Shown here piece by piece: positions 33,153 to 46,619 of a stretch of DNA of 64,000 nucleotides (positions are counted from its first letter, which is position 1; every line of letters begins with the position of its first letter). The position numbers were made by a program, and so were the translations under genes. The notes under the pieces were generated by a model. The model worked only from the letters and a program-made list of their open reading frames with translations, was not told where the DNA came from and did no database searches. Origin of the DNA: Beta vulgaris subsp. vulgaris (taxonomy: Eukaryota > Streptophyta > Magnoliopsida > Caryophyllales > Amaranthaceae); NCBI RefSeq assembly GCF_026745355.1, contig NC_079209.1:930001-994000 (forward strand). The letters are read 5' to 3'.

Positions 33153-34576
33153 TGACAGGCTAAAGTCGTATCACCTTATCAAAAGTAATCCTAAGTCCTC
33201 TAACAAATAGTAGTCAGGGAAGTAGGGTCGAATCCACAGAGAAACAGTGTTCTTTTCCTAATTGTCAGTCAAATCTAGAGTATAGGAACGAGTGTTTGTG
33301 AGTAATTATACTAAACTAAACTATAACTAATTCAAGAATTATCAATAATAAAAAGTCTAGGGCATAGGTTCACCAATGATCAATATTTCGGGATGAAACA
33401 CAAAAATCAACAATTAATAATGCAGTTAAACAGATTGATTCGCTCTCTCAAGTCTAAATCAAGCATAGAACGATATTAACAGGCTCTCGCAATTTATTAA
33501 CACCAATTCTACCTATTGAAACTAGCCTTAATATCAAGTTTTATACCTCTCGGCGCATAACCTAATATTGCAACACTATAACAATCAAATCTGGCCAAAT
33601 TGGATTGAATAGACATAAAAACATTCAATAGGAATCAACATGCATAATAAAAATCAATACTTTAATAAACATCCCTTCCTAATTGATCATGGACCCCCTA
33701 AACCCTAGAAATAGACTACTCAATCATAATTGGGGAAAAATATTCATAATTAAATAAGCAAACATGAATTAATAATAAAGGATTGAATAGGAATAAAAGA
33801 GAAGAGAAATAATACCAATTGTAGAACAAATCTTGCAAAAATCAAAGCTTCTATTGAAAATTCAATGTAATTGGTGAAAAAACAAAACTAGGGTTCTTCA
33901 ATAATTGAGAGAAAAAAAGAGTTCTAATCTTAATAATTAATACGGAAAAAAAAAATAGAAAATAAGATAGGAAAAATAATATTCCCTTGAGTCTTATCCT
34001 TTCTATTTCCTAAAACAACTAGAAAAATAGAGTCAATTCGTCAAAAGATAAAGCCTTATCCGACTAGGAAACCCGGAATAATCCGCGGCCGCGGATTTTC
34101 GGGCTGCAAAACAGCGTCAACTTGCAAAGACCATATCTCGCAAACTAGAAGTCGTATCGGGGCGTGTAATATACCGTTGGAAAGCTCTTCAAGTCTAGTT
34201 TCCAACTCCACTGGAATCGCTGAATTCCGATCTCTGGATAATAAGTTATAATCAAAAGAGTGAACATGACTCAATTTCCATACTTCTTTTAATACGTTTC
34301 CGCTATGTTTGGTTGCAATCCGACTTGAAGATGCCCTTTGGACTTCTCATTTGACTTAGCTCCTTCCTAGATGCTTCTCATGCTTAAGCTTGTCCAATAA
34401 TACTCCAATTATGTTCTCAATACCTGAAAACTATCAAAAACACCGAAAACACCCACAAGAGTAATATCTTCTCAACTTAAGTAACTATATGCAATAATGG
34501 ACCAAGAATGCAACTAAATGATCCTAAAATGCAACCTAAATGCATCATGAAATACCTATATTAATATGACTCATCA
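33153..34576 (-). repeat. LTR of element 2, 5' copy
   Basis: 1,424 bp and nearly identical to 26,165-27,587. The CCGCGGCCGCGG palindrome is at about 34,083. Confidence 0.92.
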
Positions 34577-37046
34577 ATCCTTCCTATTGACATGGGAGGT
34601 CATTCGAAGTAGTCATGTGGCTTGGAACGAATATGTGGATACCATTACATTCATTCCGAGGCAATTTGGGTTTTACGAGAAATGAACAAATGGGGTATTC
34701 AGAGGCTTTTCGGGGCAATTCAAATGGTGTCAAGCACACGCGCAACGTTACAAGTCATGTCTGCACTTCTAGGTATTTTTCTGGAGAAAATATGACCAGG
34801 CCCGGAGATGCCCAAAAATGTCGCAAAAACAGCCAAAATTGAAGGTTATAATACACGCTTTCGGATTTTTCCGGGGCCCGAGCCCCGAACGACACGGGAT
34901 GACTCCTATGGACATGGGAGGTCATTGCAAAGGAGTCATGTGGCTTGGAACAAATATGTGGATGTCTTTCCATTCATTTCGACGCAATTTTGGGTTTCAC
35001 GAAAAATGAACAGATGGGGGCATTCAGAAGCTTTTCGAGGCAATCCAAATGGTGCCAAGCACACGCGCAACGTTACAATTTATGTCATCACTCCTAGAAA
35101 TGTTTCTGGAGAAAATATGACCAGGCCCGGAGAAATCCAAAAATGTCGCAAAAACAGCCAAATTTGAAGGTTATAATACACACTTTCGGACTTTTCCGGG
35201 GCCCGAGCTCTGAACGACACAGGATGCCTGTTATGGACATGGGAGGTCATTTGAAAGGACTCATGTGGCTTGGAACGAATATGTGGATGCCTTTACATTC
35301 ATTTCGAGGCAATTTTGGGTTTCACGAGAAATGAACAAATGGGGTATTCAGAGGCTTTTCGAGGCAATGCAAATGGTACCAAGCACACGCGCAACGTTAC
35401 AAGTCATGTCTGCAATCCTAGGAATGTTTCTGGAGAAAATATGACCAGGCGAGGAGAAGTCCAAAAATATCATAAAAACAGCCAAAAGTAAAGGTTATAT
35501 ATATAATACACGCCTTCGGACTTTTCCAAGGGCCGAGCTCTGAACGACACAGGATCCCTCCTATGGACATGGGAGGTCATTGGAAGTAGTCATGTGGCTT
35601 GGAACGAATATGTGGATACCTTTACATTCATTCCGAGGCAATTTGGGTTTTACGAGAAATGAACAAATGGGGTATTCAGAGGCTTTTCGGGGCAATTCAG
35701 ATGGTGTCAAGCACACGCGCAACGTTACAAGTCATGTCTGCACTTCTAGGTATTTTTATGGAGAAAATATGACCAGGCCTGGAGATGCCCAAAAATGTCG
35801 CAAAAACAGCCAAAATTGAAGGTTGTAATACGCGGTTTCGGACTTTTTCGGGACCCGAGTTTCGAACGACACGAGATGCCTCCTATGGACATGGGAGGTC
35901 ATTGGAAAGGATTTATGTGGCTTGGAACGAATATGTGGATGTTTTTCCATTCATTTCGACGCAATTTTGGGTTTCACGAGAAATGAACAAATGGGGTATT
36001 CAGAGGCTTTTCGAGGCAATGCAAATGGTGCCAAGCACACGCGCAACATTACAAGTTATGTCTGCACTCCTAGAAATGTTTCTGGAGAAAATATGACCAG
36101 GCCTGGAGAATTCCAAAAATGTTACAAAAACAGCCAAAATTAAAGGTCATAATACACGCTTTCGGACTTTTACGTGGTCCGAGCTCCGAACGACACAGGA
36201 TGCCTCTTATGGACATGGGAGGTTATTGGAAAAGACTCATGTGGCTTGGAACGAATATGTGGATGCCTTTGTTCATTTCGAAGCAATTTTGCATTTCACG
36301 AGAAATGAACAAATGGGGTATTCAGAGGCTTTTCGAGGCAATTCAAATGGTGCCAAGCACACGCGGAACGTTAAAAGTCATGTCTGCACTCCTAGGAATG
36401 TGTCTGGAGAATATACGACCAGGCCCGGAGAAATCCAAAAATATCGCAAAAACAACCAAAATTGAAGGTTATAATACACGTTTTCGGACTTTTCCGGGGG
36501 CCGAGCTCCGAACGACACAGGATGCCTCCTATGGACATGTGGGGTCATTGGAAAGCAGTCATGTGGTTTGGTACCATTATGTGGATGCCTTTTGCATTCA
36601 TTTCGAGGCAATTTTGGGTTTCACGAGAAATGAACAAGTGGGGTATTCAGAGGCTTTTCGAGGCAATGCAAATGGTGACAAGCACACGCGCAACGTTACA
36701 AGTCATGTCTGCAATCCTAGGAATGGATCTGGAGACATTTCCGGGGCCCGATCTCCGAACGATACGGGATGTCTCCTATGGACATGGGAGGTCATTGGAA
36801 AGGAGTCATGTGGCTTGGAACGAATATGTTGATGTCTTTACGTTCATTTGAAGGTAAATTTGGATTTCGTGAGAAATGAACAAATGGGGTGTTCAGAGGC
36901 TTTTCGAGGCAACAAAAATAGTGTTAAGCACGTGCGCAACATCACAAGTTACGTCGACTTTGTTAGGAATTTTCGGGAGAAAATATTACCAGACCTGGAG
37001 AAGTCCAAAAATGTCCCCAAAAACAGCCAAAATTGAAGGTTATAAG
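34577..37046. repeat. Tandem array of ~324-bp units, right block (about 7-8 copies)
   Basis: Direct continuation of 22,689-26,164 once the LTR element is removed: the first partial unit resumes at the target-site sequence ATCC. The last copies (after 36,730) are truncated or diverged. Confidence 0.92.
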
Positions 37047-37097
37047 TAGTAAAAGTAAAGGTGACACAATCCAATTTTAAAATTTGCCGAACTAATT

Positions 37098-37398
37098 CTT
37101 CCTCCATTCTTTATCTATTATAACAAAGTGTTTGGACACAATTTTTACGATTCGGAACAAATGAGTAGTTTAGCATAAAAGTAACTCTTTAATTAAATAA
37201 AGTAGGAGAGAAATCATGTTTAGAAAATAATAGCAATTTTATAAGAAAAAGTGAGTAATAATGATGGTTTTAATAAGATAAAGTAAGGGTAATATTGTCA
37301 ATTAAAGTTGCTTTTTATACCAAAATTGAAATTGTTGCAATAAATGTGAAACTACCCAAAATTGTAATTATTGTAATATAAAAAGAACGGAAGAAATA
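37098..37398. mobile_element. Stowaway-like MITE in Helitron 2
   Basis: Orthologous to 4,107-4,411, with ends CTTCCTCCATTCTTTATC and AAAAGAACGGAAGAA. Confidence 0.65.
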
Positions 37399-37547
37399 TA
37401 TTGTAATCTCGTCTCATGTATGAATCTATATATGTAAAATTTTGTGTATTATAGGAGTTTTAGTGCTTTACCATTTAATAGTACCATACATCATATGAGT
37501 CCTATGAGATTTGTTATTACTCAAATGAATCCTATGAAAATTGTTAT

Positions 37548-37605
37548 TATAACTTGACACAATTACCATCTCAACCAACTCTTAATCATGCTTTAAATGT
37601 CCATA
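37548..37605 (-). repeat. tRNA-like subterminal repeat, Helitron 2 right copy (truncated)
   Basis: It retains the box-A-like half of the segment at 4,733-4,830; the box B half is lost. Confidence 0.4.
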
Positions 37606-37729
37606 TTATTATATTTGTATCTTTTAAATATTGATTTTTCCTTAATATATTTTTAGTGAAATGGAAAAAAATGCATATCAAGTTCAGAAACACAACCAAC
37701 CCGAAGCAACGTCCGAATTCAAATACTAG

Positions 37730-38742
37730 TTGATTGTCAAATATGAAAGTCAAATTGTTGCAGTTTTTGTCTGATAGATGGATTGAGTATAATACCCCCT
37801 CTATTCAATAAAGTAGAATTTATCACACCCTCTCTTTTCAGCAAAGTAGATGGCCTTGATATCCATGATATGGTCAAGCAGCTAAACTTTGAAAGAATCA
37901 AATATCTTGTCCATTAAGGATTTGATAATCAATTATGCAAATAGACTGATTTAAGATTGGTGATTAAATCATGTATCAACTGCACAAGCCAAATTTAGAA
38001 GTGTAATAGCAGTTTTCCCTGTACTCCTTTCTTTTTTTATCAGTCTCCAAGACATCACTTTGACGAATAATATCATCCGCTATGTATAAATAAAATTTAT
38101 AAGTAAAATCTACACATTGAAACAAATCTAACAAAATCTAATGATTTTTGTTTAATGTCCACTATAGTTGTACTGTTACAGAACTTCTGCATGGCAAAGT
38201 TGGTAACGAAGTCAAACTTTATACAAAAATCTCAGTTTCATAACTGCGTGCATCCCTCACAATTAGTAAAATGGTAATCATGTCAGTTTAGAGCACATTT
38301 CAGCTGGCTTATCACTTGCAGAAACTCTCACATCAACATCACAACCTAAGTTTATAGGCATTTCGGTTGAAACGTCTGATACAAGGATTCAGGCACTCGT
38401 TTCAGTTTATAAGAGCCAAGTCCGGAATCGTGATAACCTCCAGGACAACATTACTAAAGCCAGATTCAACCAGTACAATTGACATAGAAAAACCCACATG
38501 GCTACATAAGTATCAAAGAAATCTAGAGGTAACCAAAACTAAGAAAGCAAAGGCTTAAAAAACGTATCAAAGAAAAGTGTGTTCAGAATATAACTGGATT
38601 TATCAAAAAGAAGAGGGAAAACTATCAATAAACTCAACAAATGCTGAGAAGAAAGCAACCGATGAAGTGAAAAGGTAAGCAAACCTACTCTCAGACACTA
38701 ATCAATTGAAAATATTGAACACAGAAAAGTAAAATAAATTTA
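37730..38742. other. Intergenic / 3' flank of the YTH gene
   Basis: No independent gene seen. Part of 38,000-38,742 is probably the 3' UTR of the minus-strand YTH gene, but no single polyadenylation signal stands out. Confidence 0.5.
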
Positions 38743-41700
38743 CTACAATACTACTTTCGGATCGGAACTGATGGAGAGGTTATTGGTGAGGTTAACAAGA
38801 GCTGGAACAGAGGTCGCTTGAGTCCTTTTCAGTTCTTCTCCACCTTTGGCTTCAGTATCCAACTGCTTCTGCCATACATGAATTTGATTTGGTCAGTTAG
38901 GTACAAAACTTAAAAGGAGACCCATCTTTCAAAGAATTCAGTTCTGCAACATTTTTCTCATAATTGACATCATTATCAGCAGCAATACTGATTACACAGC
39001 AGCAACACGTCTAATGATCCTTGGTTGGTTATAATGCATCAAAGATGCTTGCAAGTTTCGAAATAAAGATATCACTAACTAATCTGTTTGTTGACTGAAC
39101 TCTGTGGTGTGCAAGTCCATATTATTCTTTATCATGAACATAAATTACAAAAACAAAGATGAAGTTACAAACGAAATATCAAGGACTAATCTATGACTGA
39201 TTAACCGATAATATGTAAGTACAGTGGAATAGAGAAAATAGACTGGTGAATATGCAATTCTATAAAACAAAGAGGACACCATATGATAAACAAAAAAAAA
39301 AGAACAGATCGATATTAAGTAGTAAACAAGAGAACACTTGGGAGGAAAGAAAAAAAGCACCAGAAGGCAAATGAAGGAAACAAGAGCAACTTACTACTGA
39401 ATCCGCATTCCCAAATAGCTGAGTCTGATGGGGGACAGATTTGCTGCTTCTTTTTATGTCCACTGACTTTTCTCGGGTTTCATAGAATCCCAAGTCATCT
39501 ACAAGTGACGACTTTGCCAAATAATTCTTAAATATCTTCAGCATTTCTAATCCTTGCTTTAGCCCAATCTACACAATCATTTAGAACCAGAATTCAGACG
39601 TGGAAAGAAAAACAAATTTAAAAACGGAACGCTATTTCAAATTATTCACACTAAAGAGGCATGCTGTCCAGGAAACTGGAAAAACATCTCTGGGATTTGA
39701 AGAATGCTGCATACAGTACAACAAAGAACGCGAGCGCCCTGAGGGCTGAGGCCTCACCTCACCCTAGGCAGGATCGTCATAGCAACTTTGGATATGTATG
39801 CTACAGAAGAGACTTCCCAAAAATCGTAATAAAGGAACGCAACAATGATTAAGCCTACTTTAGAGATTTATAGAATATAGAAAGAGGTTCAAATTCTATT
39901 GACATAGAAAAGAAAGCGAGAAGGTATCAGTCCTGGTAATTGCATAGTGCAGACTGTAGATGTGAAAAATTAAGCCACTCTTGAGAGAGAGTAGAAAAAG
40001 AAGAATTATAGCTACCACAACACTGAGAATTTAAACGAATAGTATTTAGCATGTAAAACACCTTCACTCCAAGTTTAACTTTGCTTAGGGCAATATAAAG
40101 AGAGCCTCAGCAATTTCACAACTCTAATCGACAAGGGAGCACATTTAGAAGTGCAATTTCAGATTCGACAGCCTATTATCCTGACTGTAGGTGAAATTGT
40201 CATACATTTGCTGATAATGTTTGTTTCCTCCATTCTCAAACACAAAATTGGTTGGAAACATCAAAACACAGTCAAAACATCAAATATCATAGAGTTAAAC
40301 AAGCCAAGGTCAATGGGATATTAATTAATAAATTTATTACATCTTACCTCTTGGGTATCCCGAGTGTAGGTCACAGGCCTATTATCATTGTTTTCAAGAA
40401 GGATATGTCTCAGTTGGGAATTAGGAATATCTTTCACAATATGCCACTTTACTGGGAAGAAGCCACTCCACTTGTCAAGCTGCCAAAAGTCCATGTTCTT
40501 ATTAAAATCCACTTTGCCTAGCATCTCCGCCACTCCAACGAATTGACCACTTCCATTGACCTGTAATATTAAACCACAAGGGCAACAAATTTCAGCAAGA
40601 ACTCAAACCTACAAGTAAAAGGAGCACTTTCCAATAATAAAAAAAGATCTGATTCCAATTTGACATGGGACATTTCCAGACATGAACATTCCATACAAGA
40701 TGCCCAATTTTCTTTTCATCATTTGTAGCCAGTCTTGGTGAAAAAAGTTTCAAAATCTAGTTCATCAAATACTTCTAGTTCATCAAATACTTGCACACCA
40801 ATTCAGAATCACCTTTTGCAAACCTGCACATGCTTTCTAGTCACATAAACAGTTTTTAACAATATCAAATCCGTCTTCAATGTTATTCTTGGATTACATT
40901 TATCAGCACAAGAGAATTGCTCAATTGAGATAAAATTAAACACACTGTGATCTTATTCTTTAGATGTACCCAGTAACACTTACTGAGAAGAAAAGGAATA
41001 CTGGACACTTGATGCCCATCTCATTGGATTTCACTTCTGCGTCATGAAATGCTGCATCTAGCTTCTTATTCCCATTTGCAGTACTTGACCAAACAGCATA
41101 CTTGATACATTTGTGAACATCATCTTCACTATATGATTTAATTACGTAAAACTTTGCAGCTTTATACTCCGTCGGGAAATCTGCCAAATTATATTCTTCT
41201 CTCTGAACAGCTGAACCTAATGATTCCTTTTCAGATGAATCTGAACTGCTCTTGTTGGCTCGAGGACCACATGTAAGCTCAGCTGACATCTCAAACTCAC
41301 TTTTCCTATTGGATCTAAATTTGTCATTTCCATTCCACATCCTTGCAGTTGGTCTGTAGCCCATTGGACCAGCATTTCCAAACATACCTCGCTTGGGGAA
41401 AGACAAAGACTGGAAGTTCCCGCTTGGATGGTAAACGTTTGTAAACCCAGCTGACGGTAAATAGGAACCTGACTGAGTAGAGATAGGAAGGACACAGAAT
41501 CAATCAAAGTGGATGACTAAAAAAATAAGATTAAGGACAATATCCAAAGCAAAGGCACATAAAATGAAGATGGAACCATTTACAAGTTTTTCATTGCATG
41601 AAAATTTGCATAAGAATGATCCAACCATGAGCAAAGGTATTACTTGAACTCTCTGAGACAAAATACTAGGTCAATTTACACGAGCTTTTCTTGTAAGCTA

Positions 41701-44700
41701 CTACATGTTTCCCAGAGTCAAACTACATGGGAACAAACATCGATTCTAGTGCTTTAAGCAGTGTCAAGCAGTGCTTTTATACCCTGTTTGTTGTTTATAA
41801 TCACATAACTCAAAGGCTGGTCTCACCAAGCAAATCTTTAAGCTTAATTAACCAGACTAACCACTTATATAAACCTTAGATATACAAAATAACATTGAAT
41901 CACCACAGCAATTAGAACATCAACCACTTGATGAACATCAAAAAAAAATGAATGGAGCGAAACATAACACAATATATGCAAAGAAATGACAAAGCCTCTA
42001 ACTGAAAAAAATATTATCAGAATACATTGCATAACATTCAAAAGACAATATTGTATTTACTATTCAGGACTTTGTGGTCTATATGAGCCTCCTAACCTGA
42101 TAAAACACAAGCAGCATACTACAATTATGAAACTCAAGCCTCTTCAGCCAAGAACAAGACATACAAAACATGCTCTATTAGCAGATAAAGAAAATAAAAA
42201 GACATTAAATTTCACAAAAGGTCTCTGAAACTTAGCGATACACATATCCCATTTTTAATATAAAATAATAAAAAGGTCAAAATTTCATACATCCACCGCT
42301 AAGTGCTCAATTAGATTATTTGGTTAACTACAATAATGCTTACTTTCAAATCCAGTCATCACAGAAAGCAAGACTCAACACCTTGATGTTAAATGATTAG
42401 GACAAAAAAAAATACTCGTATCCTTGCATAAAATTTATAACTTTGCAAAGTGATAAGTTATGCACACCTTATTCAATGACTTGTTTGGTTGAGCATCAAA
42501 CTTGGGTTGAGGAACATTAGGTGCACCAACAGAAGCACGTGATTTAGCGTTTGAAGACATTGAGGAGAGCTTGCTCATGGAACTATATAATTTTGAAGGT
42601 TTGATGCCGTTTGACCTCACCACAGTAGCGGGAGAAGGATTAGATTTGACATTCGCAGAGGCAGCATTTGATCCAGTTGAGGGATCTCCACCATAATTAT
42701 AATCCCAAGCATAACAAGGAAGCGCTTCAGCCCCATAGGTAACTGGAGTATAATATGGCTGACTAACACAATGCCCATCAGCACCAACAAAAGTTCCAGC
42801 ACCATAAGGATTATAGCCAGGCATATAATAAGCTATTGAACCGTGATTTGTTTGTACACCCTGCATTGCAAGAGACAGCTATGTGAGAAAAAGAACTACC
42901 ATCAAACTTTGTGGAAGATATATAAGAGCATCAGTTCAAAAAATAAATTCAAATGTCAATGATAAGTATACCATAGATGAATGATCCCTGCCATCATCTG
43001 ATTGACCAAAAGACCCACTGTAGCCTGCACAATAATTGCTGAGAAATGTCAAGCAAACTTCTTTCATCCTTGTAATTTTTTTACATATTTTGGCAGAAGG
43101 ACAGGGGAAGGGGAATTTAAGCCTAGTAGCGCATCACAAAAAAGCACTGAGGTCTAGCTAGCCAAGTTCATAAAGACAAAAAAAAATCCATAAGTAGGCT
43201 ATTTAGCAGAATTAGCACTGAAGAACTAATAAAAATGTTACATATACAAATACAAATGTCTAACACCCTGAGGTTTGTATCTAGTTCTTCCCATTTCCTT
43301 TTATCTTTTCTTATATAGAACAATTCACTTGTCAATGTTTCCTTAGATAATTAAGAAAATTATGTGACTCATTCTCCAAGTTGTCAAGCATCTTCTCAAT
43401 CCCGGAATTGTTTCACCCAACTATTATAGTAATAGTTTTACTCTTCAGTTACCGCTAAAGCTAAACTAACTGCTTATATCTTGATCCAAACTAAATCCCA
43501 CAGAAACATACCAATAATACTATTTTCAAGCAAATCTAACTGCTATGCATCTAGATTGTCTTGCCTACATAGTTCCCTGAAAATTACACGATCCTAAAGT
43601 CCAAAATCACCAATTTAAGTCACCTTATGCAACGATCATTGTACTACTGTGCAATTCCTTTATTGAGCCTAATGTTCATCGGAGTAGTTTGCAGTAACTG
43701 ATTAATAACACTTGCATTCAACTTCAAAACAAACATTTTTATTCATCAAAGCACTTCAGCAAGGAAACATACAGATATAAATAGATAAAAATGCGAGAAA
43801 GCAGATTTTGAAAAACAATAAACTACTACTTCGAGTCTGACCTGGATAATAATAATTGTAATAGCTTGCAGGTGGATTAAACATATCTTGCCCTGCAACT
43901 GACTCTTGACCAGTCTCGCCTTTGATGCTGGAGGCAGCATACTGGTTCGATGAGGTAGAATCAGATGTGATCCCATTTTCAGATGCAACCTAGTGAATGC
44001 CAATCAGTGACTAATAAGCCAATCCAGCAAAATTTGAGCTAGGATAAAAAGAGAGATGATTTCCCAAACAGATCAAAACATACTATCAAATTTACATGAC
44101 AACAGTATGACACAGTTACCAATCACATAGACGAAACACTGATTGGATGATACAAAGAGAAGCCACTGACACAAAAGATCTTGGGATGAGGTCACGAACA
44201 AAATCAGTTTAGAGATAAGTTTACAATTGATGGCCTAATCATCAATCTACACCACCTCACTAGAAACCATCTTTTAGGACCTCTAAGTGAAAATTTGAGT
44301 TGCATTGCTGAGTCATTGAAACATAAACAAGCATAGTGAGAGGCCACTGAAAAGACAATCTTCTAGAGCCACAGACAAGCAGCTTATCAACAGATAAACT
44401 ATTGCAAACACCTTAGAAACACCTCGTTCAATTAAGCACTTGAATTCAGAACTGTGCAGTTTGTTTAATCACAATTGCTTTTTGAAACAACTGTTTAAGC
44501 ACCTCAATAAAATATAAAACAAAAAGCATAGCAGTGCAGTGCAGCCGAGAGAAGTTTCCTTTGTACATGGTAATTGCTCCAATTATATAACATAGATAAA
44601 ACCACACTAATCATCTTCTTCCCGACAACCATTCCAGATGCCATGATGTTGAAAAGTAAAATATGGGTTCATACCAAATTAAGTCCAGTCCATTTCAGGT

Positions 44701-46490
44701 TCCACTCATGTTTACTCATGTGTTTAGTAATTTGTCTCATAGACTACAAACAGTCCAAGGAACCTTGTGGCTCGTACGCATTAACATGTAATATGGAATA
44801 AAGTAAAGTGAACAAACAAGTAATTGACAAGAAAGAAACTTCCAAAACAAAGTTACAAATTTGCTGCCAAAACAAAATTGACATACTGTAGCGTTTTCTG
44901 CTGGTTTTGACAGAATCAAACCGGAATCCACTCCATTAGCTGAATCATGAAGTCAAGAAAAGCATTTATTTTTAAAATAGCTAATGGTCCATCAAAGAAC
45001 ATAAGAGCAAACAGTAAACCCCCACTCAGCTACCAAAAGATATCAGCTAAGCTATGCCACATTCAAAAGCGTAATAATCTTAATAGATCAACATCCCCGA
45101 AAGGAAGGGGGGGGGGGAACCAAACTAAATCATCCAGAGTTGTATATGATGTCTTATGCAACTTCATGAATGAGATGTACTTTTACAGACACATATCAAT
45201 AAGAAAATCAATAGAATCAAACCATATCCTCAAAATAAATTTGTGGATAAGAATACAGCCACACTTAATCAAAATCGACAATAACATTGAAGTCCTTTCA
45301 TTTGTCTACACTAGTTTCTAACATCATTTACCCCACCCAAACACCCCCCCCCTCTTTCTACAACACAAGGAGACTTCTCTTAGAGACTGGCTCGCCCCAC
45401 AAGTTCCCTATATTGATTATTGAGTAGCTCAACAATTGAACAATCATATATCTAATACTTTCACATTAACAGAAATACTGCCACGATCAAACAGGAAGTG
45501 GAGTAACAAATATGAATATATGCATACACCAAAGGATACATTGCTCTATCGGCTTTTCGCAAACCATCCTTCCTCCAAGTCACACCTATATCACAAGGGT
45601 GAAAAGTTAATGAAAAAATTCTTCTTAACAGAACAATCAACTAATTCGTATGATTTCCTTAATGAAATAGTATACAAACTGAACACGGGGAAAAATAAGA
45701 AAGAACCCTTTTCCCCTTAAAACAAAATACCTATAAACTTGGAAGAAAACTAACAAGAGAGTAAACAAATATCACACGAAAATGTCACTTTCACAATTAT
45801 ATACTCAGTATTACCAAAAAAATAAACAACTTAGTGCAAGGCAGTAAGAGAGTATTGATTCTGCATCACTAATCAACCAAAGTAAAAGATTCTATCTCTT
45901 TGAAAATGATAGATATAATAAGATACAAATATTTACTTATATTACATCACAAGAAATCAAAAAAAAAATCAATACTTTGAATTTTCTAAGCAAAAAATAA
46001 ATAAATCTTAGCTATTAAGAAATTTGAACTAGCCAAAACAAAGGGGAATCACATCAGCAAAAACCCAAAAAGTTCATCAAAAAAAAATCTTTAATCAAAC
46101 CCACAAAAAAAATAGATTTTCTAAGATCAAAAAAATCATGGGTTTTGACTAAAGCTCAATACTTTTCTAAATTTACAATTCAACAGTTAATTCAGTGTAA
46201 AAATCACAAAAGAATCTTAAATCACTAATATTTGGCAACAATTCACTAATAATTGACACAATGAAGAATTCAGTAACAATATACTAACTAACTAGCAGCA
46301 TAATCATAAATCCATTAATTTTATAAGTACATAAATAGATTAACAATTTAATCTTCACAAACCATGATTTCAACAGTACATAAATTTACTAACCACAACC
46401 ACAAAAGCCCAAATCACTGGTACGTAGAAAACTCGAAGGGCACAGGTTGAGGAGAGAGAACGAGGAGTCGAGGAGAGAGAGAAAAGAAAA
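38743..46490 (-). CDS. YTH-domain m6A reader protein (ECT family)
   Basis: Plant ECT proteins bind N6-methyladenosine in mRNA in the cytoplasm and influence decay, translation and organ growth. Exons I can place, all phase-consistent: 44,887-44,939; 43,842-43,989; 42,972-43,024; 42,468-42,860; 40,984-41,472; 40,348-40,560; 39,395-39,568; 38,743-38,868 (stop TAG). The N-terminal part is disordered, rich in Tyr, Gly, Ser and Asn (YYNYYYPGYSGSFG), as in YTHDF-type proteins. The YTH domain starts at KFYVIKSYSEDDVHKCIKYA; cage tryptophans are in AVWSST, DFWQ and DKWSG, so m6A binding looks intact. The domain is split over two exons and ends near LLENNDNRPVTYTRDTQE. A 5' UTR exon probably lies at 46,390-46,490 with an intron after it. 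The exon holding the start ATG was not resolved, so the first residues are missing. Paralog number within ECT1-11 cannot be assigned. Confidence 0.92.
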
Positions 46491-46517
46491 GGGGGGACGC
46501 AGCACAATTAGGGCTTC

Positions 46518-46525
46518 CTTTATAT
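46518..46525 (-). promoter_or_regulatory. TATA box of the YTH gene
   Basis: ATATAAAG on the minus strand, followed about 30-60 bases later by a pyrimidine-rich leader (CTCTCTCTCC) typical of plant 5' UTRs. Confidence 0.55.
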
Positions 46526-46619
46526 TCTTTGCAGCTTCAAAATTGAATTTCTTAAAAAGAAAAATTAGGGGTAGCCTTTGTTACCACGTGGCTCCGCTAT
46601 TTTATAATGGTGGAGGACT

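Larger units (their letters stand above)
26165..34576 (-). mobile_element. Non-autonomous LTR retrotransposon 2 (Athila/Tat-like, gag-protease only)
   Basis: The LTRs at 26,165-27,587 and 33,153-34,576 begin TGACAGG and end ACTCATCA. The flanks are ATCCC (26,160-26,164) and ATCCT (34,577-34,581), a 5-bp target duplication with one change. Minus-strand order: LTR, exact tRNA-Asp primer site, gag, zinc knuckle, protease, protease-RT linker remnant, a GC-rich non-coding block, repeated polypurine motifs, LTR. RT, RNase H and integrase are missing. It has the same architecture as element 1, but the LTR sequences belong to a different family. It sits inside one ~324-bp Helitron repeat. Confidence 0.93.
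22055..37729 (+). mobile_element. Non-autonomous Helitron 2 with large tandem array
   Basis: The 5' end TCTATATAACTATATTAAAA (preceded by A) and the 3' end ACTAG (CTAG at 37,726-37,729, followed by T) match Helitron rules: TC start, CTRR end, insertion between A and T, no target duplication. Its sequence order is that of Helitron 1, but the ~324-bp array is far larger (about 18 units). An LTR retrotransposon at 26,165-34,576 accounts for 8.4 kb of its length; the Helitron proper is about 7.3 kb. No Rep/helicase frame is visible. Confidence 0.78.

Noticed and set aside
22689..37046. CRISPR-like array
   Set aside because: Units are ~324 bp with no short direct-repeat/spacer structure, and the genome is a plant; this is a satellite-like array.
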